The translations under genes and the position numbers were made by a program. This document shows positions 1-5,213 of a stretch of DNA of 6,564 nt, piece after piece. Source of the stretch: an uncultured Sphingomonadales bacterium (GTDB lineage Bacteria > Pseudomonadota > Alphaproteobacteria > Sphingomonadales > Sphingomonadaceae); the NCBI GenBank assembly GCA_903893935.1, contig CAITOD010000162.1, forward strand, positions 1 through 6,564, read 5' to 3'. How positions within the stretch are numbered: the stretch's first letter is position 1; each line of letters starts with the position of its first letter. Under the pieces are notes generated by a model, which saw only the letters and a program-made list of their open reading frames with translations, was not told the origin of the DNA and did no database searches.

Positions 1-237
1 TGGATCGGTGCCGGGCTGGCAGCGCTGGAGCAACGCCTTGGCGTGCACCACGGCTCGTTCGTATCAGGTGACACGCCCAGCATCGCCGATTGCTGTCTGG
101 TGCCGCAAGTCTATTCCGCGCGCCGCTTCGGGGTCGATCTGGCCGATTGCCCGCAGCTTGTCGCGATCGACGCCCACTGTGCGGCGCTGCCCGCGTTTCA
201 GGTTGCCCATCCCGACCGGCAACCGGACGCGCCATAA
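1..237 (+). CDS. maiA: Maleylacetoacetate / maleylpyruvate isomerase (zeta-class GST), C-terminal part
   Basis: Frame 1 is open from the first base to the TAA at 235-237, giving the last 78 residues of a protein whose family is usually about 210 residues long; roughly the first 130 lie outside the window. What is visible is the all-helical C-terminal GST domain. It contains the family signature around residues 27-45 (GDTPSIADCCLVPQVYSARR) and the typical ending LPAF...AHP..QPDAP. Members isomerise the cis double bond of maleylacetoacetate (homogentisate pathway) or maleylpyruvate (gentisate pathway) using glutathione as cofactor, in the cytoplasm. The fragment cannot separate the two substrates. 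The neighbouring ring-hydroxylating dioxygenase makes a gentisate-type role plausible, but that is inference. The gene converges with the minus-strand dehydrogenase; only 14 bp (238-251) separate the two stops and no terminator hairpin is evident there. Confidence 0.88.
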   Translation, partial: WIGAGLAALEQRLGVHHGSFVSGDTPSIADCCLVPQVYSARRFGVDLADCPQLVAIDAHCAALPAFQVAHPDRQPDAP

Positions 238-251
238 CCTTGCCCGCCGGG

Positions 252-1169
252 TTAATCGTCTGGCGTGCAACACAGCTGCACCAGATCGGCGAGCGCCCGC
301 GTAACCGGTACCGCCACGCCGAGCGCACGGGCATGATCGACCACTGCGCCGTTGATCGCATCGATTTCGGGGGTGCGGCCAGCCAGCCGGTCCTGTAGCA
401 TCGACGCTTTGTGGCCGCGATGGTTGGCGAGCGCAAAGGCGATCTTGTGGTGCACGCCGGCGGGATCGACTGCAATGCCCAGTGCTTGCGCTGTGGCGAT
501 CACTTCATCGGCAACCTCCGTGATCACACGATGACCGGCAGGCCTGTCCATGCCGCCGACGGTTAGACCGGTGACGGTTGCCACGCTGTTGAGCGCGGCG
601 TTGAACGCCACTTTTCCCCACACCGCCGGCCGGACGTCTCCAATCGCCTCGGTCGGCAAGCCGCTGGCATTGAACAAGGCTGCGAGCGGTGCCAGCGCCT
701 CGGCAGGGCCGGGCTCGAACGGGCCGAGCCGGATGTGGCCCGCGCCGTGCGAGGCAACGCTGGCCGGGCCGGTCAGGTCGGCGGGAAAATCGGTCACGCC
801 CATCGCGACATGGGCCGGGCCGAACACCGTGGCCAGCGCATCGGCATTGCCCAGCCCGTTTTGCAGGGTGAGCGCCCACGTTGCGGCAGAAGCCAGATGC
901 GCGACCGAGGTCGCCGCCGCGCGACTATGCATGCTCTTGGTAAACAGCATGACCAGATCGACCGGGCCAGACATCGCACCCGCCTGCATTGCCAAAATCG
1001 GCACGCGGCGGGTTCCGCTGTCATCGGTCAGTTGGATACCTTCGCGCACCAGCAAGGCCAGGCGGGTGGCATCCACATCGACCACCGTCACATGCGCACC
1101 GTGTTCGGCAAGCCGCGCGGCAAACAGGCACCCCATCGCGCCGGCGCCGACAATCACGATCCGCTGCAT
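252..1169 (-). CDS. Ketopantoate reductase (PanE/ApbA) family NAD(P)H-dependent 2-oxoacid/2-hydroxyacid dehydrogenase
   Basis: 305 residues, the usual length for the family. The start at 1169 is chosen because the protein then begins directly with the Rossmann strand MQRIVIVGAGAMG, and AAGGGGA lies 8 nt upstream. The dinucleotide-binding loop is GAGAMG at residues 8-13, with K78 and the QNG turn at 103-105. The C-terminal helical domain has the catalytic lysine in WGKVAFN (K186, N190), the SMLQD motif (256-260) and the acidic E268 in TPEID. These are the substrate-binding positions of ketopantoate reductase. Family members reduce 2-oxoacids to D-2-hydroxyacids; besides PanE, the family includes D-mandelate dehydrogenases such as that of Enterococcus faecium. 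Because it is divergent from a benzoylformate decarboxylase and next to aromatic genes, a catabolic 2-hydroxyacid dehydrogenase is at least as likely as pantothenate synthesis, so no symbol is given. The frame stays open upstream of 1169, but that extension is antisense to the decarboxylase and is not credible. Confidence 0.9.
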   Translation of the reverse strand: MQRIVIVGAGAMGCLFAARLAEHGAHVTVVDVDATRLALLVREGIQLTDDSGTRRVPILAMQAGAMSGPVDLVMLFTKSMHSRAAATSVAHLASAATWALTLQNGLGNADALATVFGPAHVAMGVTDFPADLTGPASVASHGAGHIRLGPFEPGPAEALAPLAALFNASGLPTEAIGDVRPAVWGKVAFNAALNSVATVTGLTVGGMDRPAGHRVITEVADEVIATAQALGIAVDPAGVHHKIAFALANHRGHKASMLQDRLAGRTPEIDAINGAVVDHARALGVAVPVTRALADLVQLCCTPDD

Positions 1170-1206
1170 GCCAATTCCCCTTTGCCGCACGGGTATGCTG
1201 TCGATG

Positions 1207-1221
1207 GCTATTTGCAATAGC
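1207..1221. promoter_or_regulatory. Inverted repeat in the divergent promoter region (possible operator)
   Basis: GCTATT-TGC-AATAGC is a perfect 6-bp inverted repeat with a 3-bp spacer. It sits in the 108-bp gap between the minus-strand dehydrogenase (start 1169) and the decarboxylase operon (start 1278). A second short palindrome, ACAATTGT, follows at 1229-1236, next to a TTGTGA (1233-1238) that could be a -35 box with CATAAC (1257-1262) as -10. The size and position fit an operator for a dimeric regulator (MarR-, IclR- or GntR-like) controlling both directions. No regulator gene is in the window, so the protein is unknown. Confidence 0.35.
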
Positions 1222-1277
1222 GTTTGAAACAATTGTGAGTCATCATGCGCCGAGACCATAACCGGAAACGAGAGTTG

Positions 1278-2834
1278 ATGTCTGACGTCCGTACCGCGAC
1301 GATGGAACTGCTGCGCGAATTGCGCATGACCACCATATTCGGCAACCCGGGCAGCACCGAATTGCCGATGTTCCGCGATTTTCCTCCCGATTTCCGCTAT
1401 GTTCTGGGCCTGCAGGAAAGCGTGGTGCTGGGCATGGCCGATGGCTATGCGCAAGCCACGGGCCGCGCCGCGCTGGTCAATCTGCATGCGACCGCGGGGA
1501 CCGGCCATGCGCTCGGCAATCTGTTCACCGCCAGCAAGAACCAGACCCCGCTGGTGGTAACCGCCGGGCAGCAGGCGCGCTCGATCCTGCCGTTCGAACC
1601 GTTCCTGTTCGCCGAACGGCCGACCGAATTTCCCCGCCCGGTCGTCAAATGGGCAGTCGAGCCGGCGCGCGCCGAAGACGTGCCAGGTGCGATCGCGCGC
1701 GCCTTTGTCGTCGCGATGCAGCCGCCGCGCGGGCCGACATTCGTGTCGATCCCGATCGACGACTGGGAACGGCCTTGCGCGCCGGTACCCGTGCCGCGCG
1801 CGGGCGCAACCAATCCCGGCGATCCCGCTTTGCTCGCAGAAGCTGCGGCTTTGCTGGCGCAGGCAAAAACTCCGGTGCTGGTGGTGGGCGCAGGCGTCGC
1901 CCGCGATCAAGGCTGGGACCGGGCGATTGCGCTGGCCGAGCGTCACCAGGCGCCGGTTCATGTCGCCCCGTTCAGCGCACGGTGCAGTTTCCCCGAAAAT
2001 CACCCGTTGTTCGCAGGTTTTCTCGAGCCCCGGCGCGAAGCGATTGTGGCGGCCCTTTCCGGGCACGACGTGATCGTGGCGCTGGGCGGACCGCTCAGCC
2101 TCTACCATGTCGAAGGCCATGGCCCGCATCTGCCCGATGGCGCAACCACGGTGTTTATTGCCGACAATCCGGCGCACGTCAGCTGGGCACCGTGCGATCT
2201 GGGCATTGTCGCCGATGCCGGTCACGCGCTGGCAGCGCTGCTCGCCGGACCCGCGCCCGCGCTCCGCCCGGCGCCGGCGCCGCGTCCGCCCGCGCCCCCG
2301 GTCGATCCCGCGGTACTGACCGACCGGCTGGTGTTCGCGCGGCTGGCCGCGCTGCGCCCCGCGAACGCGATAATCGTCGAAGAGGCGCCCACCGCGCGCG
2401 GGCCGATGCATGATCACTTGCCGATCCTCGCTCCCGACAGTTTTTACACGTGCGCCAGCGGCGGGCTTGGGCATGGCCTGCCCGCTGCGGTGGGCCTCGC
2501 GCTGGCGCAGCCCGACCGGCGAGTGGTTGCGGTGCTGGGCGACGGGTCGGCAATGTATGCCATCCAGGGGCTGTGGAGTGCGGCGCAACCGGGGCTTGCG
2601 ATCAACTTCATCATTCTCAACAACCGGCGTTATGAGGCGCTGCGTGGGTTTGGCCGGCTGTTCGGCATGCAGACCGTTGCGGGGACCGATCTGTCGGGGC
2701 TCGATTTCTGCGGACTGGCCGAGGCGCAGGGGATCGCCGCAAGCCGGGTCGACCGCGCGGCCGATGTCGATGCGGCGCTGGCGTGGTCGTTTGCCTCGAC
2801 CGGGCCGACGCTGGTGGAGATGATGATCGCATGA
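1278..2834 (+). CDS. mdlC: Benzoylformate decarboxylase (thiamine-diphosphate-dependent)
   Basis: 518 residues, close to the 528 of Pseudomonas putida benzoylformate decarboxylase. Members decarboxylate a phenylglyoxylate to the aromatic aldehyde with ThDP and a divalent metal. The N-terminal Pyr domain (about 1-180) has FGNPGSTELP with S26, LQE with E47 and NLH with H70, all at the numbers of the P. putida active-site residues. The middle domain ends with LYH (H277), aligning with P. putida H281. The PP domain (about 345-518) has GGLGHGLPAAVG and the ThDP motif from GDG (421-423) to NN (448-449). A Pro/Ala-rich linker (about 324-344) joins the last two domains. An in-frame ATG at 1245 would add 11 residues, but the start at 1278 aligns with the family. 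It is first in an operon with the dioxygenase subunits; its stop overlaps the next start by ATGA. The substrate may be a substituted phenylglyoxylate; acetolactate-synthase-like function is less likely given the conserved S26/H70/H277 set. Confidence 0.9.
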   Translation: MSDVRTATMELLRELRMTTIFGNPGSTELPMFRDFPPDFRYVLGLQESVVLGMADGYAQATGRAALVNLHATAGTGHALGNLFTASKNQTPLVVTAGQQARSILPFEPFLFAERPTEFPRPVVKWAVEPARAEDVPGAIARAFVVAMQPPRGPTFVSIPIDDWERPCAPVPVPRAGATNPGDPALLAEAAALLAQAKTPVLVVGAGVARDQGWDRAIALAERHQAPVHVAPFSARCSFPENHPLFAGFLEPRREAIVAALSGHDVIVALGGPLSLYHVEGHGPHLPDGATTVFIADNPAHVSWAPCDLGIVADAGHALAALLAGPAPALRPAPAPRPPAPPVDPAVLTDRLVFARLAALRPANAIIVEEAPTARGPMHDHLPILAPDSFYTCASGGLGHGLPAAVGLALAQPDRRVVAVLGDGSAMYAIQGLWSAAQPGLAINFIILNNRRYEALRGFGRLFGMQTVAGTDLSGLDFCGLAEAQGIAASRVDRAADVDAALAWSFASTGPTLVEMMIA

Positions 2835-4168
2835 CACCGGCCGCGCTGGCGCGCCTGATCGATGACCGGCCCGAGGAGGGCGTGTTTCGCGTGCATCGCG
2901 CAGTGTTCGACGATCCCGGCGTGTTCGAGCTCGAAATGGCGCGTCTGTTTGAAAGCGGCTGGGTGTTTCTCGGGCTCGCTTGCCAGGCGCCCGATCCCTA
3001 TGACTATTTCACCACCACGATCGGGCGCGTGCCGGTGCTGGTCAGCCGCGACGGGGCGCGGCGCCTGCACGGCCTGGTCAATTCGTGCCCGCACAAAGGC
3101 GCGCGGGTGGCGCAACGCATGGCGGGCAATGCGCGCATTCACGTCTGCCCCTATCACAGCTGGAGCTTTGACGCAGCAGGCGCCAATCGCGCGATCAAGT
3201 GGCGCACGACCGGGTGCTATCCCGCCGGGTTCGATGCGCAGAGCCACGATCTGCCCCACTTGCCCGCCTTTGCCGATTATCGCGGGTTTCTGTTCGGCAG
3301 CCTGACGGGCGATGTCGCACCGCTTGCCGACCATCTCGGCGGTGCGGCGCAATTGCTCGATCTGGTGGCCGATCAAAGCGAACAGGGCATGGAACTGGTG
3401 CCCGGCGCGGTGACGTTTACCTATCGGGCAAACTGGAAGCTGCAGCTCGAAAACTGCTCGGACGCCTATCATTTCACTTCGGCGCACCCCTCGTATATCC
3501 GCGTGCTCGAGCAGCGCCAGCAGGCAGGCGGTGAAGGGGTGGTGCGTTCGATCTGGGAAGACACCGATTACTGGACCGGCGAAGGCGAGGGCGTCCAGGG
3601 CGGCAGTTTCAGCTTTGCCAACGGCCATGTGCTCAACTGGGGCCGGTTCGGCATATCCTCGGCGCATCCGCTTTTCGAACGGCTCGAAGCCTTGCGCGCG
3701 CGAGTCGGGGAAGCGCGCACCGCCTGGATGTTCAATATGCGCAACCTGACGATCTTTCCCAATCTGCAAGTCGCGGAAAACGCCTCGAGCCAGTTGCGCG
3801 TGATCCGTCCGTTGGCGGCCGACCGCACCGAAATGCGCACCTGGTGCCTTGCGCCGCGCGGCGAAAGTGCGGCGGCGCGCGCGCACCGTATCCGGCAGTA
3901 CGAGGATTTCTTCAACCCCAGCGGCATGGCTACGCCCGACGATACCGTCGCCTACGAGGCCTGCCAGCGCGGCTTTGCCAGCCGCGTCGAACCCTGGCTG
4001 CAAGGCTATCTGCGCGGCACGACCGCCACGCGCGAAGGCGGCAACGGTTTTTCCGACGCGCTCGGGATCACGCCCGCGCGCTCGGTGCTGAGCGACGCGC
4101 AGACCTGCGATGAAACGCTGTACCACAGCTATTACCGCGCCTGGGCCGAGCGGATGTGCGCCGCATGA
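2831..4168 (+). CDS. Aromatic-ring-hydroxylating dioxygenase, Rieske alpha (large) subunit, benzoate/anthranilate/salicylate type
   Basis: 445 residues, normal for alpha subunits. The start is the ATG overlapping the decarboxylase TGA (ATGA), with GGAG at 2816-2819. The Rieske [2Fe-2S] ligands are C86, H88, C106 and H109 in the canonical CxH-x17-CxxH pattern. The catalytic non-heme iron site follows NWKLQLEN: D211 (bridging aspartate), H214 and H219, with the third ligand D370 or D371 in TPDD, followed by E376 and Q379. The C-terminus (DETLYHSYYRAWAERM) resembles the benzoate/anthranilate dioxygenase branch. Such enzymes add O2 to an aromatic carboxylate or hydroxycarboxylate and need electrons from a reductase, with or without a ferredoxin; neither is in the window. 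The exact substrate cannot be read from the sequence. Placement directly behind a benzoylformate decarboxylase suggests the two act in one pathway, with an intervening aldehyde dehydrogenase encoded elsewhere. Confidence 0.93.
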   Translation: MTPAALARLIDDRPEEGVFRVHRAVFDDPGVFELEMARLFESGWVFLGLACQAPDPYDYFTTTIGRVPVLVSRDGARRLHGLVNSCPHKGARVAQRMAGNARIHVCPYHSWSFDAAGANRAIKWRTTGCYPAGFDAQSHDLPHLPAFADYRGFLFGSLTGDVAPLADHLGGAAQLLDLVADQSEQGMELVPGAVTFTYRANWKLQLENCSDAYHFTSAHPSYIRVLEQRQQAGGEGVVRSIWEDTDYWTGEGEGVQGGSFSFANGHVLNWGRFGISSAHPLFERLEALRARVGEARTAWMFNMRNLTIFPNLQVAENASSQLRVIRPLAADRTEMRTWCLAPRGESAAARAHRIRQYEDFFNPSGMATPDDTVAYEACQRGFASRVEPWLQGYLRGTTATREGGNGFSDALGITPARSVLSDAQTCDETLYHSYYRAWAERMCAA

Positions 4169-4659
4169 CCGCCCCGCTCGATCAGGCTACCGCGCAAATG
4201 GTGCTCTATCGCGAGGCGCTGCTGCTCGATACCGGCGCCTGGCCGGAATGGGTGGCGATGTATCTGCCCGATGCGATCTTTCATGTGCCCGCCTGGCGCG
4301 ATGAAACCACCCCGACCAGCGACCCCGAAACCGAACTGTCGCTGATCTGGTATCGCGGACGGCGCAATCTGGAAGACCGCGTCTGGCGGGCAACTTCGGG
4401 CCTGTCGGTCGCCTCGGCGCCACCCTCGCGGGTGGTGCACATGATCACCAATGTGCTGGTCGAAGACGCCAGTGAAGGCCTCGTTTCAAGCGCCTTCAGC
4501 GTGCACCGGTTTGACCGCCGGTCCGATGCGACCCACGTGTTCTTCGGTCGCTACCGCCACCGGCTGGTCGCGCACGACAACGAATGGCGCATTGCCGCCA
4601 AGACAATCTGGCTGCTGAACGACACGGTGCCCACTGTCCTCGATTTTTACCACGTCTGA
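4165..4659 (+). CDS. Aromatic-ring-hydroxylating dioxygenase, beta (small) subunit
   Basis: 164 residues, typical of beta subunits of the benzoate/anthranilate/salicylate-5-hydroxylase group (about 160). The subunit has an NTF2-like cone fold and packs with the alpha subunit in an alpha3beta3 hexamer; it has no metal site and mainly has a structural role. Visible family features are MYLPDAIFHVPAW (32-44), an acidic stretch TSDPETELSLIWYRGR (51-66), LEDRVWR (69-75), SGLSVASAPPSRVVH (78-92) and the C-terminal W...K...LND....LDFYHV. The ATG at 4165 overlaps the alpha stop by ATGA, the second such overlap in this operon. A GTG nine bases earlier (4156) is in frame, but the overlap start is preferred. 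It is the last gene of the operon and is followed by an intrinsic terminator at 4734-4765. No reductase or ferredoxin gene follows. Confidence 0.92.
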   Translation: MTAPLDQATAQMVLYREALLLDTGAWPEWVAMYLPDAIFHVPAWRDETTPTSDPETELSLIWYRGRRNLEDRVWRATSGLSVASAPPSRVVHMITNVLVEDASEGLVSSAFSVHRFDRRSDATHVFFGRYRHRLVAHDNEWRIAAKTIWLLNDTVPTVLDFYHV

Positions 4660-4733
4660 GCATCGCGAGCCGCGCCTCGCAAACGCCATGCTCGGCTGTT
4701 GCAATTTCACAGGTTTCAAGGCAATGCCGTCCG

Positions 4734-4765
4734 GTCGCCGGGGCACACCCCCGCGACAGATTTTT
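4734..4765 (+). terminator. Rho-independent terminator of the decarboxylase-dioxygenase operon
   Basis: The left arm GTCGCCGGGG (4734-4743), loop CACA (4744-4747) and right arm CCCCCGCGAC (4748-4757) form a 10-bp GC-rich stem with one internal mismatch. AGATTTTT follows directly, with the T tract at 4761-4765. It lies 75 bp after the beta-subunit stop. A shorter GCGAG/CTCGC hairpin (4665-4680) without T tract precedes it. I see no gene in 4660-4733. Confidence 0.75.
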
Positions 4766-4792
4766 CAGGCTCCAATCCGGTCTGAAAAATCT
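4758..4792. repeat. 11-bp perfect inverted repeat between terminator and tRNA promoter
   Basis: AGATTTTTCAG (4758-4768) is matched exactly by CTGAAAAATCT (4782-4792) across a 13-bp spacer. The left arm includes the T tract of the upstream terminator, and the last base of the right arm is the first base of the TATAAT box. It could be an AT-rich second hairpin supporting termination from either side, or a protein-binding site. The sequence alone does not decide. Confidence 0.6.
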
Positions 4793-4797
4793 ATAAT
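4792..4797 (+). promoter_or_regulatory. Probable -10 box (TATAAT) of the tRNA-Val gene
   Basis: TATAAT is an exact sigma-70 -10 hexamer 12 bp before the tRNA 5' end at 4810. A convincing -35 hexamer is not visible at 16-18 bp spacing (4768-4775 reads about GGCTCCAA). Its presence supports the left side of the junction as the native location of the tRNA gene. Confidence 0.5.
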
Positions 4798-4809
4798 CAT
4801 CAAAGAATT

Positions 4810-4852
4810 GGGCGGTTAGCTCAGTTGGTAGAGCATCTCGTTTACACCGAGG
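4810..4852 (+). tRNA. tRNA-Val (anticodon TAC), 5' part only, truncated after the anticodon arm
   Basis: The sequence starts with GGGCGGTTAGCTCAG (acceptor 5' strand GGGCGGT, then the D arm AGCTCAGTTGGTAGAGC). It continues into the anticodon arm, stem TCTCG, loop TTTACAC with anticodon TAC, and 3' stem CGAG plus G. After 4852 the expected variable loop, T arm (GGTTCGA) and 3' acceptor strand (ACCGCCC) do not appear; the sequence reads ACTAAGCCCC instead, and no ACCGCCC occurs downstream in the window. The fragment therefore cannot fold into a mature tRNA. The likely cause is integration or recombination within or just after the anticodon arm, a known crossover position for some tRNA-targeting tyrosine recombinases. 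An intact copy should exist elsewhere in the genome. Confidence 0.85.
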
Positions 4853-4910
4853 ACTAAGCCCCAAAAACGGCTGTTTTCTGTTTCTTCTTTGAGGAACGGA
4901 GGCGGTTCAT

Positions 4911-5213
4911 ATGGCGAACAAAGTCACTCCCGCGGACCATCTGCGGACCACTTTTAATTCTGCCTGCTCACGCCAATTAGCGTCGATTAGCCTCACTTTG
5001 GTCGACCTCACAGGCACACTGTTGCACGGGAGAATGCCCCCCGGATCCCAACTCGTCGGAACTGGCCCTGAGCCGTCACCCGGCCAACGAAAAACCGCTG
5101 GAAGGGCGGCAACCCTTCGCAGCGGCTCATTGAATAGCTGGGCTGCTATGGGAGAAAGTTATCGCTGCGGGGACTCGCGCGCAAGTGCTGTTTTGGCCGG
5201 AGAGGTGATATGA
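4911..5213 (+). CDS. Open frame upstream of and overlapping repC (leader peptide or hypothetical protein, uncertain)
   Basis: 100 codons starting at an ATG with a good ribosome binding site (GGAGG at 4898-4902, 8 nt spacing) and ending in the TGA that overlaps the repC start (ATGA, 5210-5213). I do not recognise the product: no domain, signal peptide or membrane segment is apparent, and the composition is Ser/Gly/Thr/Arg-rich. Codon choice looks non-coding (many TTA, ATA, AGA, GGA), and a strong hairpin (5095-5125) with an antisense terminator lies inside it. It may thus be a regulatory leader in which translation is coupled to repC rather than a gene with a functional product. Alternatively only the well-initiated first part matters. 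Confidence that a stable protein is made is low. Confidence 0.3.
   Translation: MANKVTPADHLRTTFNSACSRQLASISLTLVDLTGTLLHGRMPPGSQLVGTGPEPSPGQRKTAGRAATLRSGSLNSWAAMGESYRCGDSRASAVLAGEVI
4932..4950 (+). repeat. Short direct repeat GCGGACCA (two copies, 11-bp period)
   Basis: GCGGACCA at 4932-4939 recurs at 4943-4950, one helical turn later. Further short repeats follow in the same leader: ATTAGC twice with 10-bp period (4977-4992 region) and CCTCAC at 4991-4996 and 5006-5011. They may be protein-binding sites near the replication gene, but two copies each is too few to call iterons. Confidence 0.35.
5090..5125 (-). terminator. Minus-strand intrinsic terminator in the repC leader
   Basis: Read on the minus strand: CCGCTG, a bulged C, GAAGGG, loop TTGCCG, CCCTTC, CAGCGG, then TTTTT. 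The 12-bp stem is perfect apart from the single bulge (G5119 on the plus strand) and is followed by the T tract complementary to A5090-A5094. On the plus strand the same bases form a strong hairpin in the repC leader without a T tract after it, so termination is expected only for antisense transcription. Confidence 0.75.
5090..5151 (-). ncRNA. Predicted counter-transcribed RNA controlling repC
   Basis: On the minus strand a compact transcript of roughly 60 nt is predicted, ending at the terminator at 5125-5090. A possible promoter is TTGCGC (5184-5179) and GATAAC (5163-5158), with a suboptimal 15-bp spacer, placing the start near 5151; the 5' end is therefore approximate. In repABC plasmids a small antisense RNA transcribed against the leader just upstream of repC represses initiator synthesis and sets copy number and incompatibility. 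The same arrangement here, about 60-120 nt before repC, makes this a reasonable reading. It is a prediction from structure and position only. Confidence 0.5.

Noticed and set aside
1245..1277. Earlier in-frame ATG for the decarboxylase.
   Set aside because: The extra 11 residues are charged and have no counterpart in benzoylformate decarboxylases; the start at 1278 aligns residue by residue with the P. putida enzyme.
1170..2837. The minus-strand dehydrogenase frame stays open upstream across the whole decarboxylase gene, giving an apparent 861-residue protein.
   Set aside because: The part upstream of 1169 is antisense to a well-conserved mdlC, has no recognisable domain and is Arg/Gly/His-rich, as expected of a shadow frame in GC-rich DNA. 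The Rossmann domain starts exactly at 1169 with a good ribosome binding site.
2630..4126. A 498-codon minus-strand open frame opposite the dioxygenase alpha subunit.
   Set aside because: The sense strand encodes a complete Rieske oxygenase with all ligands; the antisense translation shows no family features and is a GC-bias artefact.
4496..4864. Minus-strand open frame of 122 codons across the beta-subunit end, terminator and tRNA fragment.
   Set aside because: It crosses an intrinsic terminator and a tRNA sequence and is antisense to the beta subunit; no protein family is recognisable.
4905..4919. GTTC-ATATGGC-GAAC resembles a repABC parS palindrome.
   Set aside because: It is 15 bp with only 4-bp arms and lacks the 16-bp GTT-N10-AAC spacing with central GC; it also overlaps the start codon of the leader frame.
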